A stretch of DNA of 64,000 nucleotides from Gammaproteobacteria bacterium. GTDB taxonomy: Bacteria > Pseudomonadota > Gammaproteobacteria > Steroidobacterales > Steroidobacteraceae. Positions 7,305 to 16,009 of this stretch are shown here, one piece after another. Each line of letters opens with the position of its first letter. The stretch's first letter is position 1. Both the position numbers and the translations under genes were made by a program. The notes under the pieces are model-generated. The model was not told the origin of the DNA, ran no database searches, and saw nothing but the letters and a program-made list of their open reading frames with translations. The DNA lies in the NCBI GenBank assembly GCA_005878835.1, contig VBMV01000052.1, forward strand, positions 1 to 64,000, in the 5' to 3' direction.

Positions 7305-7715
7305 TCAGTTCTGTGCGGGGGGCGGCGTGCTCGGGCTGCCCGGGGGTGCGCCGTGCCCGAAGTGGTGCCTCATCTCGCCGTGCATCTCCTGCAGCGTCTG
7401 GAACTTCTTCAGCTGCGCGGGCGAGAGCACCGGTGTGAGCCTCTGCAGGGTCTCCTGCTTGATCTGCTGGTGCAGGGCGTGCATCTGCTGTGCATCGGGC
7501 TCGGTGCCGGACATCATGGCCTGCTCGTGGGCGGCCCGGATTTTGGCGTGCTCCTCCTGCAGGATCGCCTGCACCTGGGTCTTCTGCGCATCCGTCAGAT
7601 CGAGCAGCGTGGCGAGCTTCTCCAGGTGAGCGGCGTGTTGCGGCGGCGGGGCCGGGGTCTGGGCGATGAGTGCGCCGGCCCATAAGGCGGTGAGCGCGAG
7701 TACGGTGGCTTTCAT
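7305..7715 (-). CDS. Spy/CpxP-like periplasmic protein with LTxxQ-type motifs
   Basis: 136-residue exported protein. AGGAGA stands before the ATG at 7715, which supports this start over an upstream GTG-type extension. Residues 1-20 are a signal peptide (MKATVLALTALWAGALIAQT). The mature part is helical and carries degenerate LTxxQ motifs (LLDLTDAQKTQVQAIL and LTPVLSPAQLKKFQTLQE), as in Spy and CpxP, which protect envelope proteins and tune stress or metal sensing. The C-terminus is rich in His and Met (MHGEMRHHFGHG), which suggests metal binding. It lies downstream of, and on the same strand as, a response regulator/sensor kinase pair, an arrangement like cpxRA-cpxP. Confidence 0.8.
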   Translation of the reverse strand: MKATVLALTALWAGALIAQTPAPPPQHAAHLEKLATLLDLTDAQKTQVQAILQEEHAKIRAAHEQAMMSGTEPDAQQMHALHQQIKQETLQRLTPVLSPAQLKKFQTLQEMHGEMRHHFGHGAPPGSPSTPPPAQN

Positions 7716-7870
7716 GAGTCTCTCCTTGCGCGGCGGTGCGAACATCGCACGGCGGTGGCTACGGTAACGGGCCGGCGGCCGCGGTAGCCGTGAGCAATCG
7801 TTAGGGAGTGTGAAGGGGAGCCCGCGCTTACGATGAGCCGTGCGTCAAATGCGGTGCAAGCCATTGCCCC

Positions 7871-9289
7871 TCATCGCTCCCGCGGCAGCAGCAGCGCGGC
7901 TTCCAGCCCACCGCCGGGCAGGTTGGACAGGCTAAGCGATCCGCCGTGCGCCTGCGCGATGTCGCGGGCGATGGACAGCCCCAGGCCCGTGCCGCCGCTG
8001 TCGCGGTTGCGTGAGGACTCGAGGCGGTAGAACGGCTCGAACACCCGTTCCAGCTCCTGCGCGGGAATGCCGGGACCGCGGTCGCGCACCCGAATCGCGA
8101 CCACCGGCCCATCCTCGAGCAGGATGTCGGCGCGCGCGCCGAAGGTGGTGGCGTTGGCCACCAGATTGGTGAGACAGCGCTTGAGTGCCTGCGGCTTGGC
8201 CGTCAGGGGCTGCACGACGTGGCCGGCGAGGGTCACCTGCCGCCCCATGTCGGTGAACTCCTCGCGCACCTTGTCGAGCAGCGCGTTCAGGTCGAGGGCG
8301 GCCGGCGGCTCGCCGTCCTCGATGCCGCGGAACAGCGCCAGCGCCTCGCGGACCATGGCCTCCATCTCGTCGAGCTCGCGGCCGATGCGCTCCTGCATGG
8401 GCGGATTGTCGAGTGTCTCGACCTGCAGCCGCAGGCGCGTCAGCGGGGTCTTCAGGTCATGCGACATCGCGGCCAGCACCCGGGTGCGACTGTCGAGGTA
8501 GCGCCGCAGGCGGTCCTGCATGGTGTTGAAGGCGCGTGCCGCCTCGCGCAGCTCGCGCGCACCGCGCTCGCGCAGCTGCGCCGGGCGCGCATCGCGGCCG
8601 ACGCTGTGTGCGGCGCGCGCCAGCTCCGACAGCGGCCGGGTGATGTTGCGTGCCGCGACGTACAGCACGGTCACCAGGATCAGCAGCAGCAGCACCAGAT
8701 TGGCGAACAGATGCCGCGGGAGCGGCGCCCCTTCCGGCAGGCGCGTCACCCGGAACAGCAGCGCCGCGCCGTCCGCCAGATGCACGCTCACGTCGTAGCG
8801 GCGCGCACTGCCCTGGTGGGTCGCGAGCTCGTGCGCTTCGAAGAACGGCACCGGCACCGCGATCGCCGGCGGCGCGGGCTCCGGTGTCGCGCTCACCTCG
8901 ACCGCGTACGCCGGGCCGAGCGCGGCGTGCACCTGATCCTTCAGGGTGCGCTCGAAATCCGACAGCAACGGCAGGCGCACGAAGCCGCGCTGCCCGGCGC
9001 CTCCCGGGTGCCCGTGAGCCCCCGGGGGCGGGTGCGGCAGGTGCAACGGCTCGGGCGGCGCCGACAGCCGGCCGAGCGCCGCGGCACGCTCGGCGCCGTC
9101 CAGCGCCTGCAGCATGAGGGTGGTCTCGGCGATGCGGCGCGCCCACTCGCGCACGCTCCCTTGCAGCACGAAGCGCTCGCGCTCCTGGGCGATGAGCAAC
9201 AGGCCCGCGGCCTGCGCCACCAGCACCGCCGCCACCGATGCCGCGAGGAGCCTCCCGAACAGCGATTGTGGCCACGCGGACAGGCGCAT
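7871..9289 (-). CDS. Sensor histidine kinase, EnvZ-like, with His-rich periplasmic loop
   Basis: 472-residue membrane kinase from the ATG at 9289; a GTG at 9304 would add five residues. Membrane segments lie near residues 17-37 and 195-215. Between them is a periplasmic sensor region with the unusual stretch LHLPHPPPGAHGHPGG. A HAMP domain follows, then the phospho-acceptor His in AAMSHDLKTPLTRLRL, the N box in RCLTNLVANATTFG, and ATP-lid motifs RDRGPGIP and GGTGLGLSIA. It should phosphorylate the OmpR-type regulator encoded just upstream. The His-rich loop points to a metal signal, consistent with the His/Met-rich Spy-like gene downstream; this is inference. Confidence 0.92.
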   Translation of the reverse strand: MRLSAWPQSLFGRLLAASVAAVLVAQAAGLLLIAQERERFVLQGSVREWARRIAETTLMLQALDGAERAAALGRLSAPPEPLHLPHPPPGAHGHPGGAGQRGFVRLPLLSDFERTLKDQVHAALGPAYAVEVSATPEPAPPAIAVPVPFFEAHELATHQGSARRYDVSVHLADGAALLFRVTRLPEGAPLPRHLFANLVLLLLILVTVLYVAARNITRPLSELARAAHSVGRDARPAQLRERGARELREAARAFNTMQDRLRRYLDSRTRVLAAMSHDLKTPLTRLRLQVETLDNPPMQERIGRELDEMEAMVREALALFRGIEDGEPPAALDLNALLDKVREEFTDMGRQVTLAGHVVQPLTAKPQALKRCLTNLVANATTFGARADILLEDGPVVAIRVRDRGPGIPAQELERVFEPFYRLESSRNRDSGGTGLGLSIARDIAQAHGGSLSLSNLPGGGLEAALLLPRER

Positions 9290-9306
9290 CGCTTGAGCCC
9301 GCACGC

Positions 9307-10026
9307 TCAGTCGCTCACGACAGTGACGCCGACCACGTAACCCTCGCCGTAGACGGTCTTGATGATGTGCGGCGCGCGCGCGTCATCGCCCAGGAGCTGC
9401 CGCAGGCGGCTGACGCGCACGTCGATGCTGCGGTCGAAGGGATCGGCGTCGCGGCCGCGCAGCAACTCGGTCAGCTGCGTGCGGCTGAGCACGCGGTTGC
9501 CCGATCCGAGCAGCACCGCCAGCAGCCGGTACTCCGCGCCGCTGAGGGCGACGTCCCGCCCGGCGGCGTCGGTGAGGGTGCGGGTGACGGTATCCAGCCG
9601 CCAGCCGCCGAAGCGGAAGCCGCGCACGCTCTCGGGGCTCGGGTCGCGCGGCGCGTGCGCCGCGCGGCGCAGGATCGCCTTGATGCGGCCGAGGAGCTCG
9701 CGCGGGTTGAAGGGCTTGCCCAGGTAGTCGTCCGCCCCGAGCTCGAGCCCGACGATGCGATCGACGTCCTCGCCGCGCGCCGTGAGCATGATGATTGGCA
9801 CCTGCGAGCGGGCGCGCAGCTCGCGGCACAGTGACAGGCCGTCTTCCCCCGGCAGCATCAGATCGAGCACCAGCAGGTCGACGTGCGAGCGCTCCATGAC
9901 GCGCCGCATCTCCTTACCGTCGGCCACCGCGGTGGTGCGGAAATCGTGCTTCTCGAGATACTGGGCGAGCAGGCCGCGAATCTCGCGGTCGTCGTCGACG
10001 ATCAACAGGTGCGCACGCTCGCTCAT
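9307..10026 (-). CDS. OmpR-family response regulator
   Basis: 239-residue regulator starting at ATG 10026. The receiver domain shows the acidic pair in LLIVDDDREI, the phospho-acceptor Asp in LLVLDLMLPGEDG, and the conserved Lys in DYLGKPFNPREL. A winged-helix DNA-binding domain fills the C-terminal 100 residues (ALSGAEYRLLAVLL...IDVRVSRLRQLLGDD...TVYGEGYVVG). It is closest in style to OmpR itself. Its stop is a few bases from the sensor kinase start, so the two form an operon. Targets are not certain; the Spy-like gene that follows the kinase is a candidate. Confidence 0.95.
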   Translation of the reverse strand: MSERAHLLIVDDDREIRGLLAQYLEKHDFRTTAVADGKEMRRVMERSHVDLLVLDLMLPGEDGLSLCRELRARSQVPIIMLTARGEDVDRIVGLELGADDYLGKPFNPRELLGRIKAILRRAAHAPRDPSPESVRGFRFGGWRLDTVTRTLTDAAGRDVALSGAEYRLLAVLLGSGNRVLSRTQLTELLRGRDADPFDRSIDVRVSRLRQLLGDDARAPHIIKTVYGEGYVVGVTVVSD

Positions 10027-10062
10027 CGTGCCTCGCTGGGGGCTTCGGGTTGTAACCAACTG

Positions 10063-10704
10063 TCAGGTCGGGGTCAGGCGCACATGCAACGGCCCGGAGT
10101 GGAAACGCAGCATGCGGTCGGGGGTTGTCACCAGCTCCGCCTCGCGCGCCGCGAGCATCCCGAGCCGCGAGCGCCATTCTGCGGGGGCGACGCCGCACGC
10201 AAGTCCGGTGTACACCTCGAAGTGTCGCGCCTCGGAGGCTCCCAGCTCCTGGTACAGCCGCGCGAGCGGGGCCGGCACGCGCGCGGCGAGCAACCCGAAA
10301 CGCTCGGCCGAGCGCGCCTCGATCAGGGCGGCGGCGAGCAGCAGATCGAGCTTGCGCCCGGGATCGCAGCTGCGCAGCGCGCGGCGCAGCTGCTGCGCGT
10401 AACGGCCGGGGCGCTGGCGCGCGAAGGGGACCCCGAGCGCGCTCATGGCTCTGACCACCTGCTCGAAATGCCGCAGCTCCTCGCGCGCCAGGCGCGCCAG
10501 CGCCAGCGCCAGCGCGGTGTCCTCGGCGTAGGCGAACATCAGGGCGAGCGCGCTCGAGGCGGCCTTCTTCTCGCAGTTCGCATGATCGAGCAGCAGCTCG
10601 GGCAGGTGGCCGAGGGCATCCTCGACCCAGCGCGGCGGGGTCGGCGCGTGCAGGATCGAGGCGAGCGCCGCCGCGCCGAGCGCGCCTGGCGAGCGCGCGC
10701 TCAC
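10063..10704 (-). CDS. miaE: tRNA-(ms2io6A) hydroxylase MiaE
   Basis: 213-residue non-haem di-iron monooxygenase that hydroxylates the isopentenyl group of ms2i6A at tRNA position 37. The ferritin-like ligand motifs are visible: LLDHANCEKKAASSAL, REELRHFEQV, LIEARSAERFGLL and GASEARHFEVY. I placed the start at the GTG at 10704, which overlaps the TGA of the upstream kinase gene as GTGA; a GTG at 10728 would add eight residues. It is the last gene of a glycerate kinase-Ser/Thr kinase-miaE run. MiaA and MiaB, which make its substrate, are not in this window. Confidence 0.92.
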   Translation of the reverse strand: MSARSPGALGAAALASILHAPTPPRWVEDALGHLPELLLDHANCEKKAASSALALMFAYAEDTALALALARLAREELRHFEQVVRAMSALGVPFARQRPGRYAQQLRRALRSCDPGRKLDLLLAAALIEARSAERFGLLAARVPAPLARLYQELGASEARHFEVYTGLACGVAPAEWRSRLGMLAAREAELVTTPDRMLRFHSGPLHVRLTPT

Positions 10705-11954
10705 GGCTGCGCTCCGCGGGCCAGCCACCGATCGAGCGTGCCCTGCAACGCCTCCGCCGCCTGCGGCGCGCCGGCGAAGCGATCCGCGGGCGCCTTCGCC
10801 AGCAGCCCCTCGAGCAGCGGTTGCACGGCCGCGAACTGTGGCGGCAGCTGCGGCACCGGCTCCTTGCGGTGTTTGTAGACGATCGCCATGGGGTTCTCGG
10901 CACGGTAGGGCTTCTCCCCGGTGAGCATCTCGAACAGGATGACGCCGAGGCTGTACAGGTCGCTGCGCGCATCGACCGGCTCCCCGTGGCCCTGCTCGGG
11001 GCTCATGTAATGCGGGGTGCCGAAAATGGTGCCGCTGTCGGTCACATCCAGCGCCAGCGCGGCATCCTTGGACAGGCCGAAGTCGATGAGCGCGATGCCG
11101 CCGTCCTCGCGCAGCATGATGTTGCCGGGCTTCAGATCGCGGTGCAGCACCCCGGCCGCGTGAATCGTGGCCAGGGCGCGCGCGATCGCGGCGGCCAGGC
11201 GCAGCGCCTCGCGCGGCGTGAGACGGGTCTGCATGCGCCGGCGCAGGTCCCCGAGCGCGAGGTATTCCATCACCAGCCAGGCGTGCTCGTCGCTGACCCC
11301 CAGGTCGTGCGGGCGCACCACGGCCGGGTCATTGATGCGCTGGCCAATCTCGTACTCCTGCAGGAAACGGCGGAACATGTCGAACGTCGGCTGCTGCTCG
11401 TCCTGGCGGTCGCGCGCCACCTTCAGCGCCACCAGCGTGCCGGCGCGCTCGCTCTCGCCGACGAACAGGTCGGTCATGGGGCCCGCCGCCAGTCTGCGGA
11501 TGCAGCGATAGCCGCGGATGAACGCATCGCCGAAGCGCTGCGTCTCGCGCCCCGCACGGCTGGTGCGCCACACCGCGCGCGCGTGCGCCTGGCGAGCCTC
11601 GGCCGCGGTCAGCACCTGCGCGAAGGTGTCGCGATCGAGGTCCTCGTGGCTCAGGGCATAGACGCCCAGCGCCGCGGCATCGCGCGCCGCGGAAGCGTCC
11701 GCGCCGCACAGCAGCACCAGTGGTGCAAACCCCGTACGGCTGGCGAGCTCCCGTGCCCAGGTGAGACCGCGGCCGCCGGGCCAGACCTCCGCCAGCAGCA
11801 CCGCATCGAAGCCCTGCGCCAGGAACTCCGGCGCCAGCGCGCCCTGCGATACCGGGCTGTGCACCACGAGCTGCGCCTGCGGCCACCAGGAGGTGAGCCG
11901 CTGCCGGATGTGCGCGCAGCGGCGCGCGTCCTCCTCGATCAACAGCACTCGCAT
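10701..11954 (-). CDS. Ser/Thr protein kinase with N-terminal pseudo-receiver domain
   Basis: 417-residue protein. Residues 1 to about 120 look like a response-regulator receiver (MRVLLIEEDARRCAHIRQRL). The usual phospho-acceptor Asp is replaced, however: DAVLLAEVWPG instead of D-x-x-L-L-D-x-x-L-P-G, and the conserved Lys is missing, so it cannot work as a normal receiver. Residues 150-410 are a Hanks-type kinase: VALKVARD (ATP Lys), LHRDLKPGNIML (catalytic loop), LIDFGLSKD (metal-binding DFG) and TPHYMSPEQ. The glycine-rich loop is poor (LAAGPMTDLFVG). No membrane segment is evident, so it is cytoplasmic. Partners are unknown; it sits between glycerate kinase and MiaE genes. Confidence 0.88.
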   Translation of the reverse strand: MRVLLIEEDARRCAHIRQRLTSWWPQAQLVVHSPVSQGALAPEFLAQGFDAVLLAEVWPGGRGLTWARELASRTGFAPLVLLCGADASAARDAAALGVYALSHEDLDRDTFAQVLTAAEARQAHARAVWRTSRAGRETQRFGDAFIRGYRCIRRLAAGPMTDLFVGESERAGTLVALKVARDRQDEQQPTFDMFRRFLQEYEIGQRINDPAVVRPHDLGVSDEHAWLVMEYLALGDLRRRMQTRLTPREALRLAAAIARALATIHAAGVLHRDLKPGNIMLREDGGIALIDFGLSKDAALALDVTDSGTIFGTPHYMSPEQGHGEPVDARSDLYSLGVILFEMLTGEKPYRAENPMAIVYKHRKEPVPQLPPQFAAVQPLLEGLLAKAPADRFAGAPQAAEALQGTLDRWLARGAQP

Positions 11955-11962
11955 CGGGGAAA

Positions 11963-13165
11963 TTACAGCACGCGCGAGCGCGCCCCGCCATGACGGTGCG
12001 CGACGGCGCGCGCCGCCGCCGCCGACAGCTTGAGTCCAATCACCAGATCCCCGACATTGGTTCCGGTCGGACCCGTATGCACCAGATCCTCACTGGCGGC
12101 GAGCGCGCGCCCCGAGTCCGCCTGTTGCAGACAGCGGTCGGCGTCGAGCTGCGCGAGCGTGATTCGCGCCCAGGTCTCGGCGTCCACCAGGGCGCCGGCG
12201 TCCTCGGTGACGCCGTCGATGCCGTCGGTGCCGGCGGCGAGCAGCATCAGGTCAGCGTGCCCCGCCAGCAACCGCGCCGCCGACAGCGCCAGGTGCTGGT
12301 TGCGCCCGCCGCGACCGGGGTGCGGGGGCACCTGCACCGTGGATTCGCCGCCCCAGACGCACAGCTGCGCGCTCGTGAGGCATAGCTCGTGCGCGAAGCG
12401 CGCCGCCAGCCGTGCGGCATCGCCCTCGAAGCGGCGCGCGGGCGCCTGTACGGTGAGGCCGAGAGCGGCCGCCGCGGCGGCCACCGCGGCCACGGCGTCA
12501 TCGACCGAGGCCACCACGCGGCGTTCGACCCGGTCCTCGCCGCTCGCCGCCGGACCCATGAGCCCCGAGCCGATCACGCGCGGATCGTCCTGCGGCACGT
12601 CCGACACGAACAGCGCCCGCGCCGGCCGGCCGCGCAGACGCGCCGCCAGCCGCCCGCCCTTGATGCGCGAGATCGCCGCGCGGCGCGCGTTGAGCTCGCC
12701 GATCGCAATCCCCTGCGCAAACGCCTGGCGCGTGAGCTCCTCCAGATCGTGCAGGGTGGCGCCCGCCTCGAGCACTTCCACCAGGCTGGACGCGCCGCCG
12801 GAGATGAGGAACAGGGGTTGCGCCTCGGGCGGCAATGCGTCCACCCACTGCACCAGGCGCTCGCCGGCGGCGAGCGAGCGCTCATCGGGCAGCGGGTGAG
12901 CGCCGAGCAGGACCTCGAGCGCGCCGCCGGGGGCGAACTGCGCGCCGGGCGGATCGCGGGTGATCAGGAGCGTGCGCTCGATGGCGGCGCCGAGCGCCTC
13001 GTGCGCGCCGTGCGCCATGGACTCGGCGGCCTTGCCGATCGCGGCCAGCCACACGTGCCCCGGCGGAGCGGCGGCCGCGACGGTGGCCGGTTCGGTGAGC
13101 GCCGCGCGCACGCAACGGCGGCCGTCGACGCGCTCAAGCCCGGTGCGCAGCAGGGAAAGCAGCAA
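11963..13165 (-). CDS. Glycerate 2-kinase (MOFRL/DUF4147 family)
   Basis: About 400 residues. It belongs to the TtuD/GckA glycerate kinase family, which phosphorylates D-glycerate. Recognisable parts are the glycine loop LFLISGGASSLVEVL, the segment LNARRAAISRIKGGRLAA, VSDVPQDDPRVIGSGL, the MOFRL domain start VWGGESTVQVP, GGRNQHLALSAA and AAGTDGIDGVTEDAGA. The start is a problem. No ATG or GTG lies in frame between the purF stop and the conserved DPRRELLLSLL region. A TTG at 13165 falls inside it; a CTG at 13195 overlapping the purF stop would keep it whole. I list the TTG. The STPK gene follows after eight bases. Confidence 0.88.
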   Translation of the reverse strand: MLLSLLRTGLERVDGRRCVRAALTEPATVAAAAPPGHVWLAAIGKAAESMAHGAHEALGAAIERTLLITRDPPGAQFAPGGALEVLLGAHPLPDERSLAAGERLVQWVDALPPEAQPLFLISGGASSLVEVLEAGATLHDLEELTRQAFAQGIAIGELNARRAAISRIKGGRLAARLRGRPARALFVSDVPQDDPRVIGSGLMGPAASGEDRVERRVVASVDDAVAAVAAAAAALGLTVQAPARRFEGDAARLAARFAHELCLTSAQLCVWGGESTVQVPPHPGRGGRNQHLALSAARLLAGHADLMLLAAGTDGIDGVTEDAGALVDAETWARITLAQLDADRCLQQADSGRALAASEDLVHTGPTGTNVGDLVIGLKLSAAAARAVAHRHGGARSRVL

Positions 13166-13196
13166 CTCGCGGCGCGGGTCGGAGGAGTCGGTCAGT

Positions 13197-14705
13197 TCAG
13201 CTCCCGCGCACCACTTTGAGCTTGGCGCGCTGCTCGCGGCGCGCGTGCTTCGCCGCGTCGGAGCGCTCCAGCTGCAGGCGCTCGAGATATTCGGGGGTGA
13301 CGTCGCCGGTGACGTATTCGCCCGAGAAACACGAGGTGTCGAACTCCTGGATGCGCGCATCCTCGTGCTTGCACGCGGCGATCAGGTCCTCGAGGTCCTG
13401 GTAGACGAGCCGGTCGGCGCCGATGAGGCGCGCCACTTCCTCCACGGTGCGGCCGCTCGCCACCAGCTCGCTCACCGCCGGCATGTCGATGCCGTAGACG
13501 TTCGGGAAGCGCACCGGGGGGGCGGCGGAGGCGAAGTACACCTTGGCGGCGCCCGCCTCGCGCGCCAGCTCGATGATCTGCGCCGAAGTCGTGCCGCGCA
13601 CGATGGAATCATCCACCAGCAGCACCGTCTTGCCGCGGAACTCCAGATCGATGGCGTTCAGCTTGCGGCGCACCGACCGCTCGCGCTCATCCTGCCCGGG
13701 CATGATGAAGGTGCGGCCGATGTAGCGGTTCTTGATGAAGCCCTCGCGGTACTTCACGCCGAGCCGCTGCGCCAGCTGCAGCGCGCTGGTGCGGCTGGTA
13801 TCCGGGATCGGAATGACGACGTCGATGTCGTGTGCGGGATGCTCGCGCAGGATCTTGTCCGCCAGCCGGTCGCCCATGCGCATGCGCGCCCGATACACCG
13901 AGATGTTGTCGATCTTCGAGTCGGGCCGCGCGAAATACACGTACTCGAAGATGCACGGCGTGTGCCGCAGCGTCGCGACGCATTGCTGGGTGTGCAGCCT
14001 GCCCTGCTCGTCGATGAATACCCCCTCCCCCGGCGCCACGTCGCGCACCAGGCGGAACGACAGGCTGTCGAGCGCCACGCTCTCGGAGGCCAGCATCCAT
14101 TCCGTGCCGCGCGGCGTGCGCCGCTCACCGAGCACCAGCGGACGGATGCCGTTCGGGTCCCGAAAGCCGAGTATGCCGTGGCCGATGAGCATCGCGACCA
14201 CCGCATAGCCGCCGCGGCAACGGCGGTACACGGCGCTCAGGGCGGCAAACACGTCCGCGGGCGTGATGCGCGCGGTCCCGACCCGCTGCAGCTCGGAGGC
14301 GAACACGTTCAGCAGCACCTCCGAGTCGGAGGTGGTGTTGAGGTGGCGCCGGTCCTCGCGGATCAGGATCTCGGCGAGCTCGGCCGCGTTGGTGAGATTG
14401 CCGTTGTGTCCGAGGCAGATGCCGTAGGGCGCGTTGACGTAGAACGGCTGCGCTTCGGAGGCGCTGTCGCAGCCCGCCGTCGGGTAGCGCACGTGGCCGA
14501 TGCCGGCGTTGCCTTTGAGCTCGAGCATGTGGTGCTGCTGGAACACGTCGCGCACCAGGCCACTGCCCTTGCGCACGTACAGCTCCCCGTCGCCGGAGGT
14601 GGCGATGCCGGCGGCGTCCTGGCCGCGGTGCTGCAGCACCGTCAGCGCGTCATACAGGCGCTGATTGACGGCGCTGGTCGCGACGATGCCGACGATCCCG
14701 CACAT
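13197..14705 (-). CDS. purF: Amidophosphoribosyltransferase
   Basis: 502-residue enzyme of the first committed purine step, making 5-phosphoribosylamine from PRPP and glutamine. The catalytic Cys is residue 2 (MCGIVGIV), so only the initiator Met is removed, as in E. coli. The glutamine amidotransferase domain continues through HNGNLTN and [13 protein letters not shown]. The phosphoribosyltransferase PRPP loop is [14 protein letters not shown]. Length equals the E. coli protein (505). The gene follows cvpA by 15 bases, the standard gammaproteobacterial cvpA-purF pair, and its end abuts the glycerate kinase. Confidence 0.98.
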   Translation of the reverse strand: MCGIVGIVATSAVNQRLYDALTVLQHRGQDAAGIATSGDGELYVRKGSGLVRDVFQQHHMLELKGNAGIGHVRYPTAGCDSASEAQPFYVNAPYGICLGHNGNLTNAAELAEILIREDRRHLNTTSDSEVLLNVFASELQRVGTARITPADVFAALSAVYRRCRGGYAVVAMLIGHGILGFRDPNGIRPLVLGERRTPRGTEWMLASESVALDSLSFRLVRDVAPGEGVFIDEQGRLHTQQCVATLRHTPCIFEYVYFARPDSKIDNISVYRARMRMGDRLADKILREHPAHDIDVVIPIPDTSRTSALQLAQRLGVKYREGFIKNRYIGRTFIMPGQDERERSVRRKLNAIDLEFRGKTVLLVDDSIVRGTTSAQIIELAREAGAAKVYFASAAPPVRFPNVYGIDMPAVSELVASGRTVEEVARLIGADRLVYQDLEDLIAACKHEDARIQEFDTSCFSGEYVTGDVTPEYLERLQLERSDAAKHARREQRAKLKVVRGS

Positions 14706-14720
14706 TCTTAGCCACTCTCC

Positions 14721-15227
14721 TCAGAAGCGGACCCGCAGCTCGCCGGCGGCGCGCCGCACGCGCTCCTCGCCCACCAGCATGCGCAGCCCGTTCGCGATCG
14801 ACTCACCATAGGGAATGAGCATCGAGTGCTGCCACCAGTGCTCCTCCGGCAGGCGCAGCAGCTGGCCGAGAATGACGAACACGCCGAGCAGCACCAGGCC
14901 GCGCAGCAGGCCGAAGGCGAAGCCGAGCAGCCGATCCATGCCGCTGAAGATCGACAGCCGCACGAAGTGTCTGAGGGCCGCACCGACGCCGGCGCCGAGC
15001 AGCAGCACCAGCAGCACGATGATGACCCGCGCCGCCCAGGGTCGCACCCCGGAATCCGACATCAGTCCCCCCAGGTGCGGCGCGATGAGATCGGCGAAGT
15101 GCCAGGCGAGGAACAGCGCGATGACCCAGGCTGCCAGGGCGACCGCCTCGCGCAGGAAGCCGCGCACCGCACCCACGATCGCGGAAGCCACGATCGCGGC
15201 AATCACCAGGTAGTCGGCCAGGTTCAT
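14721..15227 (-). CDS. cvpA: CvpA-family membrane protein
   Basis: 168-residue inner-membrane protein with about four hydrophobic segments (near residues 8-28, 30-50, 66-88, 105-125). The family opening LVIAAIVASAIVGAVRGFLR and the later LGFAFGLLRGLVLLGVFV fit CvpA. It is named for colicin V production, and in enteric bacteria it is linked to envelope integrity and bile resistance. It lies between the SPOR-domain gene and purF, as in Pseudomonas and E. coli. Confidence 0.93.
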   Translation of the reverse strand: MNLADYLVIAAIVASAIVGAVRGFLREAVALAAWVIALFLAWHFADLIAPHLGGLMSDSGVRPWAARVIIVLLVLLLGAGVGAALRHFVRLSIFSGMDRLLGFAFGLLRGLVLLGVFVILGQLLRLPEEHWWQHSMLIPYGESIANGLRMLVGEERVRRAAGELRVRF

Positions 15228-15324
15228 CGCGGCCCATCGTGAGCGCGCTCATCCCGCGCGGCGCGGATTGTACAAGAGCAGCGCAGGCGTTGCCCACGCG
15301 GCGCCTCAGGCGAGGCGCGCGCCG

Positions 15325-15915
15325 CTACTTCGGCACGATCGCGCCATCGTGACCCGCGGCCCGCAACTGCGCCGCGAGCTGCGACGCCGCCTCGCGGTCG
15401 TGCGCCGGGCCGACCCGCACCCGAAACAGGCGGCGGCCGGAGCTGGCCTGCGAGAGGCTCACCTTGAAGCCCCCGGCCCGCACCTGCCGCGCGAGGCGCT
15501 CGGCGTTGGCGCGGCTGGCGAAGCTGCCGAGCTGCACCATCCAGGAACCCGCCGCGACGCCGTTCGCCGCGCTGAGCGCTACGCTGCGCGGCGCGGCGGC
15601 GCGCGCCGGCACGCTCTGCGGCGGCAACACCGGGGCCGGCGGCGTCGACTCGACCGCCGCCGCTTGCGCCGCGGCGCTGCCGAGCGGCGCGGGGGCCTCG
15701 AGCGGCGTCGGTTGCAGCGGTCCAGTCGGCGCCGCGTTGCGCGAATGCGCGTCGTCCGCGAGATTGATGGTGTAGGAGCGTAATGGCGGTTCCTCGGCCG
15801 ATGGCGCCACGGCGGCGATCCGCGGCGCGACGCGGATGGGTCCTGTCAACAGCTCGGGCACCAACAGCACCGTCAGGGCCACGAGAATGATTGCGCCCGT
15901 CAGCCGTTCTTTCAC
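15325..15915 (-). CDS. dedD: SPOR-domain cell-division protein (DedD-like)
   Basis: 196-residue bitopic protein. One membrane segment lies at residues 6-25 (TGAIILVALTVLLVPELL). It is followed by an alanine/proline-rich periplasmic linker and a C-terminal SPOR domain, about residues 120-196 (SWMVQLGSFASRANAERLAR, LFRVRVGPAHDREAA). SPOR domains bind denuded glycan strands at the division septum, and DedD supports FtsI/FtsN activity in E. coli. The position between folC and cvpA-purF is the classical dedD location. Confidence 0.92.
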   Translation of the reverse strand: MKERLTGAIILVALTVLLVPELLTGPIRVAPRIAAVAPSAEEPPLRSYTINLADDAHSRNAAPTGPLQPTPLEAPAPLGSAAAQAAAVESTPPAPVLPPQSVPARAAAPRSVALSAANGVAAGSWMVQLGSFASRANAERLARQVRAGGFKVSLSQASSGRRLFRVRVGPAHDREAASQLAAQLRAAGHDGAIVPK

Positions 15916-16009
15916 CTTGAGTTACCCACAATGGGGGCGCGGACCGCGAACGCCAAGCGCAGCGGACGCCGCGCAACAGTGGCCGCTCGCCAAGGGCGGC
16001 CGGGTGTCG

